Below are positions 25,085 through 33,015 of a DNA stretch of 33,754 nt, piece after piece. The stretch is from assembly GCA_029563035.1 (NCBI GenBank), contig JAKQTP010000193.1:1-33754 (forward strand), read 5' to 3'. Position 1 is the first letter of the stretch; every line of letters starts with the position of its first letter. The notes under the pieces are model-generated. The model saw nothing but the letters and a program-made list of their open reading frames with translations. It ran no database searches and was not told the DNA's origin. The position numbers and the translations under genes are program-made. Origin of the DNA: an archaeon. GTDB taxonomy: Archaea > Iainarchaeota > Iainarchaeia > CSSED10-239.

Positions 25085-26381
25085 ATATTTCTCCATTAAT
25101 AGTTTCTGCTGGCCAATATATATTATTTTTTACAATACCACCCCAAGGATCTATTACTGGTTTTTTCCTTTGTTCTGCAGTATATGCTTCCGGTTTAAAT
25201 CCAAATAGATGATCATGAATTGCATATCTCATTGCATCCATTAAGTGGTCATTTGCTTTTATGGGAATTTCAGAATAGTTACCATTCTTATCCTTTCTAT
25301 AAGCATATGATTCTATTTCATTCTTTAGATTAAGTGAATTTCTAAGAATATGTAGTGTATAATTTCTTACTGAGTTAATACCTTCCTCTACTGAGTTAAC
25401 TCCTTTTTTAGATTTTCTAATATTTCTCCATCCTGCAGAAAATATTTCTTCTATTGCTTCAGGTCTTGCACAATCTGCATAAATAAAAGCTTTTTTTGGT
25501 ACAATAAGAGATAATTCTTTAATAAGATTAGATATTGTTAATTCTGTTTTATATAATTTTTCTTCAATATAAAGTTTACCATCGCATATAGATATTTGAA
25601 CTAAACCGGTATGTTGTGAAAAACCAAAATCTAATCCATAAAATATTTCATCCGGTATAAAAGGTAGCTTATCTACTACTGTCCAATTTGTATAAATTAA
25701 TCCTTCTGTAGAAACCCATTCTCCTAAATAATCTGTCTGATATTTTATAGGATTATAATCTTTAAAACCTTTTAAAAAATCTATGTAATCTTGGGATATC
25801 CAAGGATTATCTTCTGTTCTACTAAATATAACTTCTGATCCTTCTACAGGATCTTCAATATATCTTTTATAACACCAACATCCTTTATTTGTAGGATTAA
25901 GTGTTAGTATAGCTTGTTTATATAAACCTTTACCACCACGAAGATTACCCATTGCTGTTAATACCCAATCTTCTTTTAATTCGTTTGCTTCTTCTACATG
26001 AAGAAAATCTGCATCAGTAATGGATTTTACTTTGGTAACTTCGCTATCATCTGATATAGAAATAAAGATAAAAGATGAACCACCTGGTAAAGATAAAATA
26101 TTATCATTTTTATTATAGGTATAAGGTACTTCAAAAAGTTCTAATCTATTGATTAGTGTATCTATACATGTTCTTTTTAATGCAGGTCCTGATGTGCGTA
26201 AAACAAGAGTCTTTGTAGGTCTATTTATAGATCCATGTTTTAAAGACTGATATATTAGTTTATCTGCTACACTATAACTTTTTCCAGATCCTCTACTACC
26301 ATAAAAGAGTAGTTCTCTTGCTATACTCTGAAAAAAATGTGAATGATTAGGATTAAAATACTTTCTTGGATCTAAAGTCAT
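25071..26381 (-). CDS. Terminase large subunit
   Basis: The 436-aa protein has a Walker A motif GSRGSGKS at residues 28-35, preceded by LLFY, and a Walker B-type acidic run ADFLHVEEANE at 124-134. The C-terminal nuclease domain includes FYGLDFGFSQHTG (about 244), the acidic YADCARPEAIEEI (about 300) and ANDHLMDAMRYAIHDH (about 385), which together supply the metal-binding aspartates. This is the PBSX/Terminase_3 type. It packages DNA into the prohead through the portal. It overlaps the small subunit stop by one base. Confidence 0.95.
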   Translation of the reverse strand: MTLDPRKYFNPNHSHFFQSIARELLFYGSRGSGKSYSVADKLIYQSLKHGSINRPTKTLVLRTSGPALKRTCIDTLINRLELFEVPYTYNKNDNILSLPGGSSFIFISISDDSEVTKVKSITDADFLHVEEANELKEDWVLTAMGNLRGGKGLYKQAILTLNPTNKGCWCYKRYIEDPVEGSEVIFSRTEDNPWISQDYIDFLKGFKDYNPIKYQTDYLGEWVSTEGLIYTNWTVVDKLPFIPDEIFYGLDFGFSQHTGLVQISICDGKLYIEEKLYKTELTISNLIKELSLIVPKKAFIYADCARPEAIEEIFSAGWRNIRKSKKGVNSVEEGINSVRNYTLHILRNSLNLKNEIESYAYRKDKNGNYSEIPIKANDHLMDAMRYAIHDHLFGFKPEAYTAEQRKKPVIDPWGGIVKNNIYWPAETINGEIYGRS

Positions 26382-26773
26382 TATTCTTTATCTGAAGTAG
26401 TTTTAATAGAATCAAATTCTGGAACAGAAAGTATATATACTCCTCTTTCACCCTTTACATCTAAATCTATTTTAGATGATTCAGTAGGTTTACCATATAA
26501 TCTATCTTGAAAAGCAAGAATTGCTTTATAATCCTTATTTTCATATGCTTCAAGAATAAGTAATTCTCTCATAGTTAATTTACTTTTATCTACTTTAGAT
26601 ATATCAGAATCAGTAAGAGCTTCTACTGCTGCAATTGCTCTTAATAAGGATGCATAAGATTCTTCTCTTGCTATCTTTACATCTTCTGGAACTTTTTTTC
26701 TACAAGCTAATTTATTTCCAGGTTTGAAAGTTCCTGCATGATGTGTTCCTGGTTTTGGACCTCTTGTTCCCAT
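26381..26773 (-). CDS. Terminase small subunit (probable)
   Basis: The 130-aa protein directly precedes and touches the large subunit gene. It begins GTRGPKPGTHHAGTFKPGNKLACRKK in pieces; a Gly/Pro/Lys-rich start of this kind is common in small terminases and in related DNA-binding proteins. A helical middle (ESYASLLRAIAAVEAL) and a LTMRELLILEAYENKDYKAILAFQDRLYGKP segment follow. The last is typical of phage small subunits that end with a short beta tail contacting the large subunit. Confidence 0.8.
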   Translation of the reverse strand: MGTRGPKPGTHHAGTFKPGNKLACRKKVPEDVKIAREESYASLLRAIAAVEALTDSDISKVDKSKLTMRELLILEAYENKDYKAILAFQDRLYGKPTESSKIDLDVKGERGVYILSVPEFDSIKTTSDKE

Positions 26774-26795
26774 ACTATCCTACTCGCAAACGAAT

Positions 26796-26966
26796 TTATT
26801 TTACTGAATTTATTTTACTGTAATAATATTGTAATATTTTTAACTCTTGTTCTTTTCTTAATATAGATCTTTTTTGTGTTCTATCATTTTTATATCTTTT
26901 AGTATTTCCTTCTGAAGTTAATACTCTAATATTCTTTTTTGCTTTTCTTCGTTGTTCTCTATTCAT
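26796..26966 (-). CDS. Small basic protein before the terminase, 56 aa
   Basis: ATG at 26966 follows AGAGTAACATA with a fair site. The product is very basic (MNREQRRKAKKNIRVL..., RYKNDRTQKRSILRKEQ) and ends YYYSKINSVK. It lies in the gap upstream of the small terminase with 22 bases between. The Arg/Lys content suggests nucleic acid binding. No family is recognised. The direct repeat TAAATTCAGTAAAATAAATTC near the 3' end may mark slippage. Confidence 0.55.
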   Translation of the reverse strand: MNREQRRKAKKNIRVLTSEGNTKRYKNDRTQKRSILRKEQELKILQYYYSKINSVK

Positions 26967-26977
26967 TATGTTACTCT

Positions 26978-27094
26978 TTATTTTTTCTTACTCTTTTTAG
27001 GTGCATGCTTTACTATTTTTGACCAATCTTCACTAAATATCCATTTCATAGATTCTGGTGCATTCTTCTTACTACTGTATTTATTTCTTAACAT
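26978..27094 (-). pseudogene. 3' part of a small gene split by TnpB element 3
   Basis: This 38-codon frame (MLRNKYSSKKNAPES..., ending KKSKKK) begins exactly where TnpB element 3 ends. The other part is at 28488-28523. Joining the two across the element gives one uninterrupted 50-aa frame, MKYCKCNTNCIY plus MLRNKYSS.... The fragment could still be translated from its internal ATG, since AGAGG from the element's hairpin lies eight bases upstream. The whole product would be Cys-rich at the start and Lys-rich at the end; its function is unknown. Confidence 0.7.
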
Positions 27095-27205
27095 TTGAAC
27101 TACCTCTGCCTAAAGGCAGAGGATTCTTCTTTCAACGAGGTTGCTTGTGCCAAACACTCTCCAGAAGCGTTAATTCCCGTAGTTCCTACGGTACTAATTT
27201 CTAAT
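27077..27205 (-). ncRNA. omegaRNA (reRNA) of TnpB copy 3 with guide
   Basis: On the minus strand a CCGTAG-GAA-CTACGG stem (27091 side numbering 27177-27191) is followed by the terminal hairpin CCTCTGCC-TTTA-GGCAGAGG (27122-27103). TAGTTCAA comes next, then flanking DNA ATGTTAAGAAATAAATAC as the guide. The stem sequences differ from copies 1 and 2 but pairing is kept, which supports a functional RNA. The 5' limit is a guess. Confidence 0.7.
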
Positions 27206-28344
27206 TTTTCTTTAGCAAAATTCATAAGGTTAATTCCAGCGTTCTGATCTCTATGATGATGAGTCCCACAAATAGGGCAATCCCATTCACGATCAGAAAG
27301 AGTAAGCTCAACATTCTTGTATCCACAAACATTACACATCTTTGAAGAAGCATAATATTTGTCAGCAAACACAAGGTGCTTACCGTACCAGTCACACTTA
27401 TACTCTAACATACTCGTAAATGAACCCCAAGCATTATCAAGAGTAGATTTAGCAAGATTTAAACATTGACCCATTGCTTGCATGTTAAGAGTTTCAATTC
27501 CGATTACATCATAAGTTTCTATCAGATAAGTGGACAGTTTTTGATGAAAATCCTTTCTTGAATTTACTATCTTCTCATGCACTTTAGCAACTTTAATTCT
27601 TTGCTTGTTTCTATTATTTGAACCTTTAACTTTTCTTGATAATCTTCTTTGCTCTTTTGCTAACTTCTTTTCATACTTTCTATAGAATCTTGGATACCCA
27701 GATACTTTGTTTTCGTTATCTGTGAAAAGATTCTTTGAATCGTAGTCTAAACCAATGCACCTCGACTGAGAAGAAACTTGATGAATTTTAGTTTCAATTT
27801 TTTCTTCTACCAAGATGCACGCAAAATATTTTCCAGTAGAAGTCTTTTCTACTGTTACGTTTTTAATTATGCCGTTGAATGTTCTATCATCTGAATACCT
27901 CAACCATTTTAATTTAGGTAATTTTAATCTCTTATTTTCAAAAACGATATCAATATTATTATTAACATTTATTGTTCTAAATGATTGTCTTGTTTCTTTC
28001 TTTGATTTGAATTTAGGATAAGAAACTTTTCTACCTTTTCTCTTCCCGGATATAGAATCAAAGAAGTTTTTATAAGCAGTTTCCAGATCAACCCTTGCCT
28101 GTTGAACTGCGATTGAGTCAACTTCTGAAAGCCATTCAAAATCCTGTTTATATTGTTTTTCAGTAGTGTACTTATATGCCTTTAACGCAACTTTATCATC
28201 TTTTAACCTTTCATAAGTTTCTTTTCTTTCAGCAAGCATATGATTGAATACAAAACGAGTACAACCAAAAGTCTTATTCAAAAGAACTTCTTGGGTATTA
28301 TTAGGGTATATCCTAAATTTATATGTTTTGTAAATCGTTTTCAT
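27100..28344 (-). CDS. tnpB: TnpB RNA-guided nuclease, copy 3
   Basis: The 414-aa protein is a close paralogue of copy 1. It carries KTYKFRIYPNNTQE at 6-19, Asp200 in GLDYDSKNLF, Glu284 in IGIETLNMQAM and Asp366 in HHHRDQNAGINL. Its zinc ribbon has cysteines at 337, 340, 356 and 359. All RuvC residues are intact. The stop codon TAG lies in the TAGTTCAA right end, after the terminal hairpin, so the last 20 residues are encoded by the omegaRNA region. A TTGACT-17-TATATT promoter precedes it. It sits between small structural genes of the late operon and can be read through by it. Confidence 0.93.
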   Translation of the reverse strand: MKTIYKTYKFRIYPNNTQEVLLNKTFGCTRFVFNHMLAERKETYERLKDDKVALKAYKYTTEKQYKQDFEWLSEVDSIAVQQARVDLETAYKNFFDSISGKRKGRKVSYPKFKSKKETRQSFRTINVNNNIDIVFENKRLKLPKLKWLRYSDDRTFNGIIKNVTVEKTSTGKYFACILVEEKIETKIHQVSSQSRCIGLDYDSKNLFTDNENKVSGYPRFYRKYEKKLAKEQRRLSRKVKGSNNRNKQRIKVAKVHEKIVNSRKDFHQKLSTYLIETYDVIGIETLNMQAMGQCLNLAKSTLDNAWGSFTSMLEYKCDWYGKHLVFADKYYASSKMCNVCGYKNVELTLSDREWDCPICGTHHHRDQNAGINLMNFAKEKLEISTVGTTGINASGECLAQATSLKEESSAFRQR

Positions 28345-28381
28345 ATTATATTAGTAATTTTATTTACAATAACCTCTTTAA

Positions 28382-28410
28382 AATATATAGTATATTTTTA
28401 CAAAAGTCAA
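28382..28410 (-). promoter_or_regulatory. Sigma70-type promoter of tnpB copy 3
   Basis: TTGACT (28410-28405) and TATATT (28387-28382) on the minus strand are 17 bp apart, 38 bp upstream of the tnpB ATG. The same pair, at the same place, occurs in element 1, which suggests an element-borne promoter that works outside the late operon. Confidence 0.6.
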
Positions 28411-28457
28411 GAAAAAGTTACAAAAATTACTTTTATTTAGCCAAATTCATCCCTCCC

Positions 28458-28523
28458 CTAAAGGGAAGGGTCTTCTTTGGCAAGAGGATAAATACAATTA
28501 GTATTGCATTTACAATATTTCAT
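28458..28523 (-). pseudogene. 5' part of a small Cys-rich gene truncated by TnpB element 3
   Basis: ATG at 28523 overlaps the previous stop (ATGA) and follows the strong site GAGGAGG. The first 12 codons are native (MKYCKCNTNCIY). The frame then runs into the element's left end for nine more codons (PLAKEDPSL) and stops at a TAG inside the hairpin. The rest of the gene is at 26978-27094. Confidence 0.7.
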
Positions 28524-28807
28524 TTTTCCTCCTCTCTGTCATAAACTTCTAATGTAACACTATCTCCTGTCCATTGACCAGTAGCAGTGGATACTCTTGC
28601 ATTAAATTGATATATTCCTGCTTGATCAAAATCTCCATCTATAGTAGTATATACTATACTATGTGTTCCAGATAATGCTCCTGACCATGTTTCTTCTGTT
28701 TCATCTGGTTTAATTACTAAAATTTCAAAGGTTGTACCTGATGTTATAGTATTAACACAATCTATAGTTAATACATGATTATAATCGTCTTTATAGATTT
28801 TGCTCAT
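28520..28807 (-). CDS. Ig-like phage structural protein (BppU-like N-terminal fold)
   Basis: The 95-aa protein follows the pattern of phage Ig-like domains: IYKDDYNHVLTIDC at the start, then TTFEILVIKPDETEETWSGAL, a tyrosine-strand YTTIDGDFDQAGIYQFNARVS and TGQWTGDSVTLEVYD at the end. Domains of this type sit on baseplates, fibres or capsids and bind surface sugars. It lies in a cluster of small structural genes upstream of the terminase, and its stop overlaps the next start. Confidence 0.72.
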   Translation of the reverse strand: MSKIYKDDYNHVLTIDCVNTITSGTTFEILVIKPDETEETWSGALSGTHSIVYTTIDGDFDQAGIYQFNARVSTATGQWTGDSVTLEVYDREEEK

Positions 28808-28813
28808 TATATA

Positions 28814-29026
28814 CTAATCCTCTTGTAGAATTAACTCTGAATTTAAAGATATAGTAGAATCTATTTCTGAATTTAAAGATATAGTAGAATCTATTTCAGA
28901 TGTTAAAGAATACGTCATAAGAATGGTAGATGTTAGTGTAATACTACCATATAGTAAAGCCTGTATTCTACTAATAAATCCTTTAGTAATAATTTTAGTA
29001 GATGCAAAACCTTTGGTTATAATCAT
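28814..29026 (-). CDS. Small protein with a tandem 10-residue repeat
   Basis: The 70-aa product begins with two similar basic segments (IITKGFASTK, IITKGFISR) and ends with two identical ten-residue units SEIDSTISLN plus degenerate copies on either side. The DNA holds two identical 30-bp units (28837-28866 and 28867-28896), a recent tandem duplication. The MIITKGF start is common in small phage head or neck-associated proteins of unknown role. It overlaps the upstream gene by four bases. Confidence 0.65.
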   Translation of the reverse strand: MIITKGFASTKIITKGFISRIQALLYGSITLTSTILMTYSLTSEIDSTISLNSEIDSTISLNSELILQED

Positions 29027-29709
29027 ACGGGCGTCCTTGTTGTATAATTCCCATCATCATCTACTGTTAAATCGAAACGCATTACTTCTGTTACACCGTC
29101 TGCTCTATAAATTATTAATTGGTTATTAATTATATCCCATTTACCTGTACATTCGTAATACAATGTAGATATCTGACTAACTAACGTATCTATATTAGAA
29201 TCTACAGTAGATAATGCAGATGAAGTTGCTAATCCTGATTGTACAGAAGTAATAGCTGCAGAGGATAAACTATAACCTGTTTTATCAGTTATGGTTGTTA
29301 CTGATCCAACTGCTCCTGTTACACTACCAACAGCACCAACTACGCTTGCAACACTACCAGCTACATTACCGGTAACTGAAGCTACACTACCACTTACGTT
29401 ACCAGCTACGCTACCAACAGCACCAACTACAGAACCAACACTACCATTAACATTCCCAGAAACATTACCAATTAGAGTATAGGTTTGTTCAGAAGCTAAA
29501 CTATATCCTGTCTTATCATTTACTGCGGTAACAGAACCAACACTGCCAGTAATATTACCACTGACATTACCAATATGAGTAAAGGTTTGAGTAGCACTGA
29601 GAGAATAATTTGTTTTGTCATTATTTGTTCCTACTGTTACAGTTAATGTTGAAGAAGAATCCAGTGTATCAGTTGTTCCTGATGCTGCTACTGATCCAAT
29701 AAAGGTCAT
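29023..29709 (-). CDS. Repetitive phage structural protein (GSV repeats)
   Basis: The 228-aa protein has a central run of short repeats of the form GNVSGSVASV/GAVGSV (about residues 45-135). These are interspersed with DKTGYSLS segments, and a helical stretch follows (AITSVQSGLATSSALSTVDSNIDTLVSQ). The C-terminal part holds WDIINNQLIIYRADGVTEVMRFDLT, typical of phage fibre or decoration proteins. Such repeats form beta-helical rods in virion proteins. It is tightly coupled to its neighbours: its ATG overlaps the previous stop (ATGA) and its stop overlaps the next start. Confidence 0.7.
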   Translation of the reverse strand: MTFIGSVAASGTTDTLDSSSTLTVTVGTNNDKTNYSLSATQTFTHIGNVSGNITGSVGSVTAVNDKTGYSLASEQTYTLIGNVSGNVNGSVGSVVGAVGSVAGNVSGSVASVTGNVAGSVASVVGAVGSVTGAVGSVTTITDKTGYSLSSAAITSVQSGLATSSALSTVDSNIDTLVSQISTLYYECTGKWDIINNQLIIYRADGVTEVMRFDLTVDDDGNYTTRTPV

Positions 29710-30041
29710 ATCACCTTTTCTTCTACAGCGGAAACTGCTTCATTTACTGCTTTTATATTTACAGCATCACCAAAATTATGTGTAATTTTTCCATCAGCAT
29801 ATTTGGTTCTGTATGTTGGAAATTCTCCTATTTCGCACCATTTGCTATTAACCTTGTCATACCACATATATCTTATATCAGGAATAGCATCTATAATTTC
29901 TTGACGTAGAGTTTTTACATCCTTGTCTTTAAATTCTATTGCTTCTGCTGTAGCTATCCCTACAGGTTCACCGTCTTCTCTCTGACCTAAAATACCACCT
30001 GTGGTTTTATCTATTATTAGTTGGCCATCTTTCTCCGTTGC
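29706..30041 (-). pseudogene. Structural-type gene lacking its 5' end (disrupted by a GC-rich island)
   Basis: An open frame of 111 codons ends at a TGA that overlaps the ATG of the next gene, so it is real coding sequence. It reads EKDGQLIIDKTTGGIL..., with a Trp-containing MWYDKVNSKWCEIGEF and a helical end. There is no start codon in frame until codon 60 or so, and a TGA blocks the frame at 30042-30044. Just upstream, a frame from ATG 30085 (MDRSASADGHAPQG...) is one base out of register. So the gene is either frameshifted, hit by the GC-rich insert, or needs a -1 shift. Confidence 0.65.
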
Positions 30042-30085
30042 TCACCTTGCGGGGCATGGCCGTCTGCCGAAGCAGAGCGGTCCAT
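30023..30085. other. GC-rich hairpin island
   Basis: In 30035-30083, 34 of 49 bases are G or C, against an AT-rich background. It contains GGCCAT/ATGGCC (30023-30028 with 30056-30061) as an inverted repeat. It also contains CCGTCTGC-CGAA-GCAGAGCGG (30060-30080), which on the minus strand is a stem closed by a UUCG tetraloop. The identity is unknown; a small palindromic mobile sequence or transposon end is possible. Confidence 0.6.
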
Positions 30086-30163
30086 TTATCTTATTTTTGG
30101 TATAATATATATTAATAAATAAGAAAGAATTAAATCTTTTTAAGTATATTTTTCACATAAATA
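30086..30163 (-). other. AT-rich intergenic stretch after the glycosyltransferase gene
   Basis: This stretch is A/T only in long runs. On the plus strand it contains GGTATAATATAT, and on the minus strand TATTATACC, either of which could be a -10 box, but no good -35 is present. I see no gene in it. Confidence 0.35.
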
Positions 30164-32467
30164 TTAATTAGGTTTTATAAAATTTTCTTGTAATTGAAAA
30201 CCATATTTTATAGATCTTTCTTTTAATAGTTTTCTATCATGTTCTAAATTTTCTTTATTATATGCTATAGTATATACTTCATCATATTCAACTGGGTAAT
30301 TACAAGTGAAAGGATGTTCATGAAATACTTTTGATTCTTCGCACCAAATATATTTATTTAACAATCTGCATCTTTCTGTTATTTCATTGTCTATACCACA
30401 GTGTTTATAATCTTCTAATCCATCCCAAAGACTATCTAAAAGTGTTCTGTGTATAAGAAAATGTGTAGCAAATTCTCCATGCCAGTACATATCATTTAAA
30501 CCAATAAGACCTATTTTATCTGTAAAATTAACTAACATTTTCATTACTGCTAAAAATAAAAAATCTTTCTGTGGTATTGTATCATTTCCTAAAAATAGGA
30601 TATAGTCTCCTTTGCTTTTATCAATACCTTTTCTTAAAGTTTTAGCAACACCTTGACGATTTTTAAAAGAATCGTGTTCCACAATTATTTCATAATTTGT
30701 ATAATTTGCATGTTCTCGTATTGCTGAGATACATCTGCGTAGTTTATCTTCTCGACCGAGTGTTGGTATAACTATGGATACTTTAGGAAACTCTATCATC
30801 CATTTATACCAGATACTATCGCACGTATTAACAACACCTAATTCTTCATCTACTGCTTTTTTAACATCTGGCCAAGCATCACAATAATCGTGACCACAAA
30901 GTAAAATACGTGCTTTATTTTTCCAAGCTTGTATATCTGACTTTACACCTTCGTATGTATGTTCACCATCTATAAAGATCATATCAAAAGAATTATCCAT
31001 ATATTCTAATGACGCATGTAAACTATCTTGTTTATTTATTTGTAGATTAGTGAAGTTTTTCATATTTTTTAAAAAGGCAGGATATACTAAATCTTTCTTA
31101 GCTTCTTGATGTCGATCATCTTCGTTTTTAGATCCTAAAAAGTGATCAATTGCAGTTACAACTCCTTTACATCCTGAACACAATGCGTGTGTGCTTCTAC
31201 CTTTCCAACTACCTATTTCTGCAATATAGTTAAAATATTTAGAGTAATTATATAAAAATTGTAATTCTGAAAAAGACATCCATCCTTCTATATTATTATC
31301 TGGATATTCAAAATAGTATTTAGTATCTCTTAAATATGTAGTATTTCTTGGTTGATATTCTAATGCTTTTAAAATATGTTCTTGTGCTTTATTTATATTA
31401 CCAAGCCATCCATAAGACCAATAGGCTAATTCATGTGGTATATTTTCATAGTGTTCTCGTTGATTTGCATAAAAACTACCCCATGGAATTTCCATAGCAG
31501 CTTTTGCTACACATAAGCATTTCTGTGGTTGGTTTAAAGATCTATAAACAGATCCTAATCTAAGAAGAGCTTCGTTTCTAAGAGGTTCATGATTCCATCC
31601 TTTCCAGTACCAATAAATTTGAGAATCTATATCTCCTAATTTACCATAACAATCTCCAATAAAGATCATAGATTGAGCTGCTTCAGTATTCCATTTATTC
31701 ATGGAAACATGACGAGTTAATTCTTTAATGGCACTTTTTGGTCTACCTGTCCATAATAATTCACGACCAAGATAATGGGAATTTCTATCATTATCTGGAT
31801 TTAAAAAACAATCCAAAGCAAGACCTTTTAAGTAGTTACCTCTGGGTGTTTCTGGATTCTGCCAATGCTCAAGAGTTATAATATTATTATCTACTCTTTT
31901 AGTAGATACAAAAGAAATACCAGGAAGTGGTTGTAATACCTCATGTACTATTCCTTTCCAGTATAATTTTTTTCTATTATAGAATTTACTTTGATCAAAT
32001 TGTATTGCTGGTTTTCCAAAGGGTGTATGTGAGAAAATAAAATTATAAACAAATTGCTCTACACCGGAGTCTATCATATTACAAATAGTAGATATATCTA
32101 AATAAGAATATACTTCATCACAGTCTTGATTTGAAATCATATCATTAGATGCAAGAGAAGCAGCATAATTTCTTGCATCTGCAAAAGCAAATAAAGAATC
32201 ACCTGATGAAACAATAGGAGATTCATCCATACAAAATTTTGAGTTGATTTCATGAACTTGTAAATCTGATAAATATATACGAAATTTATCTCCTACTGTA
32301 TCTACGATACAATTATAGTCTTTAGCTATTTTAACAGTATTATCAGTAGATCCTGTATCTACTATAATAATTTCACCGCCCTTATCTCTATAATTTTTTA
32401 GAGATTCTAACATTCTTGGTAAAGTTTTTTCTTCATTTTTTGCTATTAAAACAATAGAAAAATTCAT
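30164..32467 (-). CDS. Glycosyltransferase-TPR-methyltransferase-glycosyltransferase fusion
   Basis: From ATG 32467 (AGAGG 12 bases upstream) the protein has 767 residues; the longer frame upstream overlaps the previous gene and is not used. Domain 1 (1-230) is a GT2 transferase: FSIVLIAKNEEKTLPRML, IIIVDTGSTDNT and the metal-binding DCD in SNQDCDEVYS. A TPR-like helical region follows (about 235-390). Domain 3 (about 400-560) is a SAM methyltransferase of the macrocin-O-methyltransferase type: IAEIGSWKGRSTHALC, MIFIDGEHTYEGV, LLCGHDYCDAWPD. Domain 4 (about 570-767) is a second GT2: VSIVIPTLGREDKLRRCISAI, LFLGNDTIPQKDF. It may decorate phage fibres or the host surface; the substrate is unknown. 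Confidence 0.85.
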   Translation of the reverse strand: MNFSIVLIAKNEEKTLPRMLESLKNYRDKGGEIIIVDTGSTDNTVKIAKDYNCIVDTVGDKFRIYLSDLQVHEINSKFCMDESPIVSSGDSLFAFADARNYAASLASNDMISNQDCDEVYSYLDISTICNMIDSGVEQFVYNFIFSHTPFGKPAIQFDQSKFYNRKKLYWKGIVHEVLQPLPGISFVSTKRVDNNIITLEHWQNPETPRGNYLKGLALDCFLNPDNDRNSHYLGRELLWTGRPKSAIKELTRHVSMNKWNTEAAQSMIFIGDCYGKLGDIDSQIYWYWKGWNHEPLRNEALLRLGSVYRSLNQPQKCLCVAKAAMEIPWGSFYANQREHYENIPHELAYWSYGWLGNINKAQEHILKALEYQPRNTTYLRDTKYYFEYPDNNIEGWMSFSELQFLYNYSKYFNYIAEIGSWKGRSTHALCSGCKGVVTAIDHFLGSKNEDDRHQEAKKDLVYPAFLKNMKNFTNLQINKQDSLHASLEYMDNSFDMIFIDGEHTYEGVKSDIQAWKNKARILLCGHDYCDAWPDVKKAVDEELGVVNTCDSIWYKWMIEFPKVSIVIPTLGREDKLRRCISAIREHANYTNYEIIVEHDSFKNRQGVAKTLRKGIDKSKGDYILFLGNDTIPQKDFLFLAVMKMLVNFTDKIGLIGLNDMYWHGEFATHFLIHRTLLDSLWDGLEDYKHCGIDNEITERCRLLNKYIWCEESKVFHEHPFTCNYPVEYDEVYTIAYNKENLEHDRKLLKERSIKYGFQLQENFIKPN

Positions 32468-32474
32468 ACTATAT

Positions 32475-32990
32475 CTATACCTCTTTGTATTTTTTATATA
32501 GTTTTCTTTGTATATTCTGTATTCTACAGTATACTGCGCAGGAAGAAACATGATCTTCTTGTGCTATATCTATTTGTCTATAACCTTGAATTAATCTATT
32601 AATAGTAGATTGTTCTATAAGAGTTAATGCAGAATCCTTACAGATATCTTCAATTTGTATAATTGTACAAATTAAATCTTCGTGTTCTGGAAGATAAAGG
32701 AGTATATTCTGTAAATAATTACATTCTTTTTCATATAGTTTTTGATCTCGTGTGCATTTGTATTTTTGATTATGACATTTCCATTTTAATTGAATAACAT
32801 AATAATGCCAGAAATCTTTACCAGAAAAAAGAGATGAATCAAAAATATCTGCTACCTCACATAATAAAAGTAATGCTTCTTGTATCCAATCTTCTTTCTC
32901 GTATTGAACCCTTAATTGTGATAACTTTCTATATAAATTAGTAGCATAATCTGTAGTTTTAAGAATTAATTCTGGTGTTACTTCTTGCAT
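32475..32990 (-). CDS. Sigma-70-like transcription factor, copy 2
   Basis: The 171-aa protein contains YEKEDWIQEALLLLCEVADIF near residue 29, which resembles sigma region 2 (EDxxQEaxLxL). At the C-terminus it has a helix-turn-helix of region 4 type (RLIQGYRQIDIAQEDHVSSCAVYCRIQNIQRKLYKKY). It is a paralogue of the next gene upstream and shares a 30-bp identical DNA stretch with it (32874-32903 and 33421-33450). The product is expected to direct RNA polymerase to middle or late promoters. Its region 4 is less canonical than the other copy, and a non-sigma HTH regulator is the alternative. Confidence 0.68.
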   Translation of the reverse strand: MQEVTPELILKTTDYATNLYRKLSQLRVQYEKEDWIQEALLLLCEVADIFDSSLFSGKDFWHYYVIQLKWKCHNQKYKCTRDQKLYEKECNYLQNILLYLPEHEDLICTIIQIEDICKDSALTLIEQSTINRLIQGYRQIDIAQEDHVSSCAVYCRIQNIQRKLYKKYKEV

Positions 32991-33015
32991 AATAGTTTCT
33001 TCTAATAGTAAAATA

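Larger units (their letters stand above)
27095..28487 (-). mobile_element. TnpB-only IS200/IS605-type element 3
   Basis: The left end begins after TTTAT (28492-28488, minus strand) with CCTCTTGCC. It folds as an outer GCCAAA/TTTGGC stem around CCCTTCCCTTTAGGGGAGGG. The right end is TTCAA at 27099-27095. Removing the element fuses 12 codons upstream to 38 codons downstream in one frame, which fixes both boundaries. The length (1393 bp) nearly equals elements 1 and 2. There is no transposase. The tnpB is closely related to copy 1, but the two left-end hairpins have different sequences. Confidence 0.9.

Noticed and set aside
29291..29482. Plus-strand Thr/Pro/Leu-repeat frame opposite the GSV-repeat gene
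   Set aside because: It mirrors the repeats of the minus-strand gene and has no ribosome binding site.
30023..30085. tRNA or hammerhead ribozyme in the GC-rich island
   Set aside because: There is no cloverleaf, no CCA/T-loop pattern and no CUGAUGA/GAAA core; the stems do not fit either model.
32468..32551. 28-residue N-terminal extension of the glycosyltransferase fusion
   Set aside because: It overlaps the sigma-like gene, lacks a ribosome site and precedes a typical GT2 start (MNFSIVLIAKNEE).
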